Positions 49,156 to 54,371 of a stretch of DNA of 54,371 bases are shown here, one piece after another; within the stretch, counting starts at the first letter, position 1; every line of letters starts with the position of its first letter. The position numbers and the translations under genes are program-made. Origin of the DNA: Planctomycetota bacterium (GTDB lineage: Bacteria > Planctomycetota > Planctomycetia > Gemmatales > Gemmataceae); assembly GCA_016195405.1 (NCBI GenBank), contig JACPZP010000035.1, forward strand, positions 1 to 54,371. Direction: 5' to 3'. Below the pieces are notes generated by a model that did no database searches, was not told the origin of the DNA, and worked only from the letters and a program-made list of their open reading frames with translations.

Positions 49156-51668
49156 GCTTCGTCATCTCCCTCGATCAAGCGCCGCCCGCCGGCGTTTCTG
49201 TGCTCGGCGGCAAGGGCCACAATCTCGCCCTTCTGAGCCAAGCGGCGTTCCCCGTTCCGCCCGGCTTCGTCGTCACCACACAAGCTTACCATCTCTTTTT
49301 GAAACAATGCGCCTGGCTCGAAGAGGCATTGGCCGCGCTTGAATTCGACGATGTCGATCGCTTGCGCGCGCAGTGTGAGCGGCTGCGGCAACGCTTGGAA
49401 GACGTGGCGTTACCGCCAGCCGTTGCGGAGTCCATCGCGGCGGCGCTTCGGAAATGGCCCGCCGACACGGCGTTTGCGGTCCGTTCCTCTTCGCCGTTCG
49501 AGGATCTCGCCCAGGCGGCTTTCGCCGGGCAACACGACACGTTTCTCAACGTGCGTGGCTTGCCGGCCATCACGGCGAAGGTTCGCGCCTGTTTCGCTTC
49601 GCTCTGGCAAGATCGAGCAGTGCTTTACCGCCGACACCAGGGTTACACGCAGAAGGAAGCGCGCATGGCCGTCGTCGTGCAGCGGCAAATTGCGTGCGAC
49701 CGCGCCGGCGTCGGCTTCTCCATCAATCCGGTCAGCGGCCGGATGGACCGCATGAGCATCGACGCCAACTTCGGCCTGGGCGAGTCAGTCGTGGCTGGGG
49801 AGTGCGAGATCGACCACTTCGAGCTGGACAAAGCTTCGCTCGCGGCGGTCGAGCAAAGCATCGGGCACAAGTCGACGATGGTGACGGCCCAAGCCGACGG
49901 CGCCGCCGAACGGCCTGTGCCGCCGGAACTGGCCGATCAGCCGAGCTTGGACGGCGCCCAGCTTCGGGCGGTGGGGGACCTGCTTAAGAAGGTCGAGGCG
50001 CACTTCGGTTGGCCGCAAGACATCGAATGGGGCTGGCGCGAGGGCGAGCTGTATCTTTTTCAGGCCCGGCCGGTGACGACGATTCAGCCGCGCTGGACCC
50101 GCGACGAATCCGCCGAGCGCTTCCCGAGGCCAATGACGCCCTTGTCCTGGGACTTCCTTCAAGTAGCGTTTCGCGAGTCGATGAAGCACTCGCTCGCGCT
50201 TATGGGATTGCCGCCGCTACAAGGCGACTGGTTTCAGTGGTTCGATCATTACATTTACGGCAATCAGAATGCCGTAGCCCTGATCGCCTCCTATCGCCCC
50301 CTCAAGGCGCGGTCGCCGCAGGAATTGGTCGCCGAGATTCCAATGTTGCGGCAGCGCTTCGGCTGGGTGCTGGAGCTGCCGGTGCGCTGGGCCCGCGATC
50401 TGGATCGCTATCTCCTTCGGCTGGGCCGGCTGTCGGCCGCGCCGCTAGACGGCATGACGCCTCCGGAAATCTGGCGACACATGACGGCGTCCCTCGAAGT
50501 CGCCACGGAGTACTTTCAGCCAAACATCGCCATTTCAATGACGCAAGCGTTTTTGCATCGCCTCTTGCACGCGCTTGTGGCCATGGTGGCCGGACCGGAG
50601 GAGGCGCTGCCGATTGTCGATGGCCTATTGGCCGGCTGCGAAACCAAGACCGCGGTGGTCAACCGCGAACTGCACGAACTCGCGAGCTTGACCGGCCGAT
50701 TCCCGCGCTTGGCCAAGGCGCTGGCAGAGCAGGGCGGCAGCATTCAGGACAGCGGCCTGTTGGGCGCGTTCCCCGCTTTCCAGACGCGGTTTCAACGCTT
50801 TCTGGAAGATCACGGCCATCGCGAAATGGATATGGATTATTACCACCCGACGTGGTCCGAGCAGCCCAGCCTGGTGCTCGACAATCTCGCCTTGATATTG
50901 CGCGGCGGCGTGGAGGAGGATCAGGCGGCGGCCGCGCGAAATCTACGCTTACGCTACGCCGAGACCGAGCTGCAGTTTTTGAGTCGAACTCCCGAAGAGC
51001 TGCGGTTTTTCTTTCGCGAGTTGATCCGACTGGCTCGCACCTACACCGCTCTCGACGATCTCGAACACTATCAAACCACGCGCATCAATCCGCTGGCTCG
51101 CCGTGCCGCGCTGGCGCTAGGCCGGCGACTGCAGGAGCGTGGCATCATCGATTCCGCGGAGGCTATCTTCTTTTTCCGGAAGTGCGATCTCGAAGAGCTG
51201 ATGGCCGCTTTTCCTAACGAAGACAAGGCGAAATTCCACGAGAAGGCGCGGAATGGTAAAGATGCCTACCACGCCTCTATCGCGCGGCAACCGCTCTGGT
51301 CGCTCGACGAAGCGCCGCCGCCGCCGACGCCTTCGGACGCGCGCACGCTTAAAGGCTTGCCCGGCAGCCCCGGCAGAATCACGGCGCCTTGCTTCCGCGT
51401 CCTTGAGCCCAAAGATTTCGCTCGCTTTCCAAAGGGCGCCATCTTGGTCGCCCGCACCACCAATCCTGCCTGGACGCCGCTCTTCTACAGCGCCGCCGGA
51501 CTCATCACCGAAAGCGGCGGGCCGTTATCCCACGGGGCCGTCACCGCCCGCGAGATGGGCTTGCCCGCGGTCATGTCGGTGCGCAATGTCCTGCAAGTCC
51601 TGCGCGACGGCCAAGTCGTGACCGTGGACGGCACGCGCGGAATTGTGGAGCTTCAGCCACCCGTTTAG
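49152..51668 (+). CDS. Dikinase with ATP-grasp and C-terminal phosphohistidine domain, rifampin-phosphotransferase-like layout (838 aa)
   Basis: Residues 1-320 are a PEP-synthase/PPDK-type ATP-grasp domain (LGGKGHNLALLSQAAFPVPPGFVVTT, FAVRSSSPFEDLAQAAFAGQHDTFLN, ending DIEWGWREGELYLFQARPVTT). Residues about 340-720 are a helical middle domain without recognised catalytic motifs. The last 90 residues are the mobile phosphohistidine domain with GGPLSHGAVTAREMGLPAVM (His794). The PEP/pyruvate TIM barrel of PEP synthase is missing. That order (ATP domain, acceptor domain, His domain) is that of rifampin phosphotransferase and related dikinases, which move a phosphate from ATP to a small molecule. 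Here the acceptor may be lipid-linked, judging from the operon. ATGA overlap with the acyltransferase gene. Confidence 0.88.
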   Translation: MSFVISLDQAPPAGVSVLGGKGHNLALLSQAAFPVPPGFVVTTQAYHLFLKQCAWLEEALAALEFDDVDRLRAQCERLRQRLEDVALPPAVAESIAAALRKWPADTAFAVRSSSPFEDLAQAAFAGQHDTFLNVRGLPAITAKVRACFASLWQDRAVLYRRHQGYTQKEARMAVVVQRQIACDRAGVGFSINPVSGRMDRMSIDANFGLGESVVAGECEIDHFELDKASLAAVEQSIGHKSTMVTAQADGAAERPVPPELADQPSLDGAQLRAVGDLLKKVEAHFGWPQDIEWGWREGELYLFQARPVTTIQPRWTRDESAERFPRPMTPLSWDFLQVAFRESMKHSLALMGLPPLQGDWFQWFDHYIYGNQNAVALIASYRPLKARSPQELVAEIPMLRQRFGWVLELPVRWARDLDRYLLRLGRLSAAPLDGMTPPEIWRHMTASLEVATEYFQPNIAISMTQAFLHRLLHALVAMVAGPEEALPIVDGLLAGCETKTAVVNRELHELASLTGRFPRLAKALAEQGGSIQDSGLLGAFPAFQTRFQRFLEDHGHREMDMDYYHPTWSEQPSLVLDNLALILRGGVEEDQAAAARNLRLRYAETELQFLSRTPEELRFFFRELIRLARTYTALDDLEHYQTTRINPLARRAALALGRRLQERGIIDSAEAIFFFRKCDLEELMAAFPNEDKAKFHEKARNGKDAYHASIARQPLWSLDEAPPPPTPSDARTLKGLPGSPGRITAPCFRVLEPKDFARFPKGAILVARTTNPAWTPLFYSAAGLITESGGPLSHGAVTAREMGLPAVMSVRNVLQVLRDGQVVTVDGTRGIVELQPPV

Positions 51669-51728
51669 CCGCGAGCCTACGGCGAGCGCGGGCTCGATGT
51701 GGCGTCCGCACCAAGAACACGTGAACCT

Positions 51729-53033
51729 CTACCTGGGCGACGGTTTCACCGTCACCGTCTCACGTTTCCCGTCGCGCTCGATCTCGAACACGATCGCGTC
51801 GCCGGTTTCCAGGAAAGGGCTCAGGAGCGACAGGGGATTCTCGCCGAGCTGCTTGCCGGCGATTTTCAAGACCATGTCGCCGGCGCGCAGGCCATCCCGC
51901 TCCGCCGCCCCACCGGGATTCACTCGCAAGATCTTTACGCGGCCATCGTCCAGCACGTCGAACGCGACGCCGAGCAAGAATTTCGACGGCTTTCGGTCGG
52001 TGACGAGCGCGGTTAGGGCTTCACCGAAGTTGAGGAGCTTCTTTCTCGTCTTAGGTGATCCCGTATTGCTCATGATGAACATGCACGACCGCTCGTTGCC
52101 CGCGTACATGATCTCGAAGCCGTACATGTCGCCGCCGGTCAACATGCCCTGGCCGGTGCCGTAGTGTTTAAGAGATTCCTTGGACAAAATCTTGCCGCCG
52201 CTTACCGCCTGCACCCAGCGCCACATATCCATCGCGGTCGATACCTGACCGCCGCTGCCCATCACCAGCCAGGACGTTTTTCCCCAGAAGGGCGGCGCGT
52301 TGATCTCGCCGTCTTTGTGTATGCCGTAGCCGATAGCCATGCGCTCTTCGGGATATGGCTCTCCGAAGAAGCCGGTGTCCTTCATGCCGGCCGGTTTGAA
52401 CAGATGCTCGCGCGTGAATTCCGGATACGTCTGCTTGCTGACAATTTCGATGATCGCGGCCAAGAGTCCCCACGCCGAATGCGAATGCCGTCGCCCTTCG
52501 CCGGGCTTGAAGAGCAGCTTCTTGCCGAGGATGCGCCGAACCGCCTCGTCGCGGTCGATCCAGCTATGATCGGGATCGCGATCGGTCTTGATGTCATGAA
52601 AGTCTGGTAATCCCGAACGGCCCGTCATCAGGTGTTGAATCGTGTTGGTTCGCTTGTCCTCCGGCACGTTGTCAAAGTATTTGGTGATGGGATCGCTCAG
52701 GCTGAGCTTGCCGCGCTCCGCAAGCAACAATACGCCGGCTTTCGTGAAGTCGATCGGCGTCGAACCGATGGCGAGAATAGTGTCCGGGTCCATGGCGATC
52801 TTTTTCTCGCGATTGGCCAAGCCATACGCTTTGTGAAGGACGATCTTGCCGTCGCGGACAACCAAGACCACGCCGGCGAAGCCTTTGTCGGCTTCCCACT
52901 TTGGGCGGGTCTCTAGCGTTTCCCACGTGACGGGCGGGGGACCATCGCCGGCTTGCGCTGTTGTGGTTTTCACGGACATGAGGCTTCCGGCAAGCACGCA
53001 GATGAACGAGAGACGAATCCAATGTCGGTTCAT
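51729..53033 (-). CDS. Serine beta-lactamase-fold protein with C-terminal PDZ domain, catalytic motifs degenerate (434 aa)
   Basis: The start at 53033, with AAGGTG five bases upstream, opens a signal peptide (LSFICVLAGSLMSVKTTTAQA). The beta-lactamase/PBP fold is clear (GFAGVVLVVRDGKIVLHKAYGLANREKK, HLMTGRSGLPDFHD, LFKPAGMKDTGFFG). However, the SxxK motif reads S-T-P-I and the YxN motif reads H-S-H, so both catalytic lysine and tyrosine positions are lost. A PDZ domain occupies about 350-434 (FDVLDDGRVKILRVNPGGAAERDGLRAGDMVLKIAGKQL). I predict a periplasmic binding or scaffold protein, or an enzyme using a different mechanism. It converges on the dikinase gene with a 60-base gap. Confidence 0.85.
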   Translation of the reverse strand: MNRHWIRLSFICVLAGSLMSVKTTTAQAGDGPPPVTWETLETRPKWEADKGFAGVVLVVRDGKIVLHKAYGLANREKKIAMDPDTILAIGSTPIDFTKAGVLLLAERGKLSLSDPITKYFDNVPEDKRTNTIQHLMTGRSGLPDFHDIKTDRDPDHSWIDRDEAVRRILGKKLLFKPGEGRRHSHSAWGLLAAIIEIVSKQTYPEFTREHLFKPAGMKDTGFFGEPYPEERMAIGYGIHKDGEINAPPFWGKTSWLVMGSGGQVSTAMDMWRWVQAVSGGKILSKESLKHYGTGQGMLTGGDMYGFEIMYAGNERSCMFIMSNTGSPKTRKKLLNFGEALTALVTDRKPSKFLLGVAFDVLDDGRVKILRVNPGGAAERDGLRAGDMVLKIAGKQLGENPLSLLSPFLETGDAIVFEIERDGKRETVTVKPSPR

Positions 53034-53115
53034 TGAGCACCTTGTAACTAATAGGTGTAATGTCGTAATGAGTGAATGAATACCCAAACGCCGATGCTGC
53101 AAATGGCTGCGATAC

Positions 53116-54371
53116 CTATTTTCTTAGGTGGCACGCCCATCCGTCTTGAACCAATCTAAGTATTTGGAAGGGATCGTCATCAACCACGGTGCAGTTTGCT
53201 GGATTTTCCTTGATTGGAGCTTCCTCGGTTTTGGCGTCCGGAGATTTGTCCGCTGACTTCGCCTTTGGCTCCGCTTTCGGCTTGCCCAGCAGCTCGATCA
53301 GTTGCCGCTGTTCCTCGGGAGTCAGTTTCGCTGAACCATCGGGATTGACCCCGCGTTTTAAGGCTTTTTGCAATATCTTCATGGCGTCCGGATTGCTCCT
53401 TGGATCGGAGACGACGCCCTTCTGGGGAGCAAAGGCGTAGGAAGAATGATGCAGCCGGCTCAGGAGCGCGAAGCGATCCTCGGGCAAATCGACAGTGTGC
53501 TTCTGCCAGGTCGCTTCTGCCGCTTTCTTGTCGCCGCACGCATATTGGGCCAAGCCGAGATAGAAGCGCATCTCCCCAAGACGCCGGCTGAGAGGCGCTT
53601 TTTCGATCCACGCTTCGAGTTCGCCGGCGACTTTCTTGGGGTCAACGCCTTTCTTGAATCGGTAGCCTGTGAAAAAGCTTCCATCGGGGACCGGTTCGAT
53701 ATCCAGTGCGATACGGTCCATTGCTGCTTCGACAACGAGCGTTTTGGGCAAGCTTGCCGTGTCGCTAAGAAGTTTGCGGGCCGCCTCGTGCAACTTTGGG
53801 TCGCCCGCCTGGGCCAGCATTCGCCCCTTCAGATAGCGGGCTTGGGCCTTGAGATCCGCGGCGAACGGTCCCTGAAGCACGCCCTCGAGATAATTCACCG
53901 CCGACTCATGGTCAAGCAACTCCGCATAGAGCCGGGCGGCGGCGAATTGGGCTTCTGCCGATCGCGGCTGGCGAAGAGCGGCAGCCACGATTTTCGCCTC
54001 GGCGTCGGCAAGTTCTTGGGCCAACGGATGCATTCGCAAGGCCGAGCGAACCGCCGCCAATACCTCGGAGTGGCGATAGCCAAATGCGGCAACAAGATCG
54101 CCCTCGGGAGTGACAATGAGTCCGTACTTCGATTCCGACTTCGCCTGGGCGGCCGCCTTTGCAACGAAGGCGACTGCCTCCGCGTCATAACCCGGGCCCT
54201 GGTGGCTGTTGAAGTAGCAACACACGAAGCGGCGATTCAAGGCGTGAATCAGAGGTTCATGAACGAGCGACACGGCTCGTGTTGCGTCACCCGCCGGTCA
54301 CCATAAGCCGCAGCGGTAGTCGGTTGCCGCGGCCTTGTCCATACCTCCGAAGATCGGCTTCAAGAACAGTA
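53116..54371 (-). CDS. Thioredoxin-like protein with in-frame TGA at the active-site Cys position, partial at window edge
   Basis: From a possible GTG start at 54273 the frame encodes 385 residues. The first 85 are the second half of a thioredoxin fold (LVHEPLIHALNRRFVCCYF, then YGLIVTPEGDLVAAFGY with the cis-Pro region). A TPR-like helical region follows (about 95-290), then a Lys/Ala-rich tail. The first half of the fold, with the active site, is missing from that start. Reading further upstream in the same frame, there is one TGA (54298-54300) and then an open frame to the window edge, ending RCGLW before the TGA and PAGDATRAV after it. Thus W-TGA-P-A-G lies at the spacing of the usual W-C-x-x-C. 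Sec, a nonsense mutation, or two separate genes are possible. Confidence 0.65.
54263..54280 (-). promoter_or_regulatory. Hairpin 17 nt after the in-frame TGA, SECIS-like candidate
   Basis: On the minus strand, ACGAGC and GCTCGT form a perfect 6-bp stem with the six-base loop CGTGTC. The stem begins 17 bases after the TGA. Bacterial SECIS elements lie directly downstream of the UGA and have a small apical loop containing GU, which this loop has. The stem is short, and such hairpins arise by chance in GC-rich DNA, so the call is weak. Confidence 0.3.

Noticed and set aside
51266..53102. Toxin, phage or defence genes in the last part of the window
   Set aside because: Nothing in the domains or motifs supports this. 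The proteins are metabolic, exported or of the thioredoxin type.

Overview
The window looks like a piece of a planctomycete chromosome, probably from the Gemmataceae or a neighbouring family. The composition is GC-rich. Two large exported proteins start with the basic, LEDR-type amino terminus (LETLEDRLVPS and ILLEDRITPT) that is common on planctomycete secreted proteins. There are also a BBP7-like outer-membrane barrel, a PA-IL-lectin-like exported protein, and many small palindromic repeats at gene ends. This assignment is from recall of these families, not from a search. I saw no rRNA, tRNA, CRISPR array, transposase or replication origin.

Region 1 (1-3.3 kb) holds three exported or membrane proteins of unknown role, one apparently truncated. 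Region 2 (3.5-16.5 kb) is a co-directional flagellar block: flagellin with an internally duplicated central domain, a strong terminator, then fliD, fliS, flgF, flgG, flgA, flgH, flgI, a flgJ rod-binding domain, flgN, flgK and flgL. P-ring and L-ring genes imply a peptidoglycan layer and an outer membrane. A large hybrid sensor kinase (16.6-19.5 kb) converges on flgL across a perfect 19-bp palindrome.

Region 3 (19.7-37.6 kb) is a surface-glycan locus. A tight minus-strand operon encodes, in order, a HddA-like sugar kinase, a GDP-fucose-synthase/ColC-like enzyme, E1 alpha and E1 beta of a thiamine-diphosphate 2-oxoacid dehydrogenase without any E2/E3, a DegT-fold enzyme whose catalytic Lys is His (ColD-like 3-dehydratase), and a B12-binding radical SAM protein. 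Around it lie a UDP-galactopyranose-mutase-like protein, at least four glycosyltransferases, one further putative one, and a Wzm/Wzt-type ABC exporter. I infer a pathway for an unusual deoxysugar, possibly one with a two-carbon branch, and its export or attachment. Its closeness to the flagellar genes makes flagellin glycosylation a possible alternative use.

Region 4 (37.8-46.3 kb) holds large secreted proteins: an SdrD/Cna-B-like protein, an 1884-residue protein with ten IPT/TIG-like repeats, and the BBP7-like barrel. Region 5 (46.9-51.7 kb) is a three-gene overlapping operon of a PAP2-type phosphatase/transferase, a PlsC-type acyltransferase and a dikinase with the layout of rifampin phosphotransferase. 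Region 6 holds a serine-hydrolase/PDZ protein with lost catalytic motifs. It also holds, at the edge, a thioredoxin-like protein interrupted by an in-frame TGA exactly where the first active-site Cys is expected.

A theme across the window is short palindromic repeats from several families that sit at, or inside, coding sequences. Two copies of one family are inserted in frame in two unrelated genes, in opposite orientation. Others supply the C-terminal residues and stop codons of FlgJ, the sensor kinase and the sugar epimerase/reductase.
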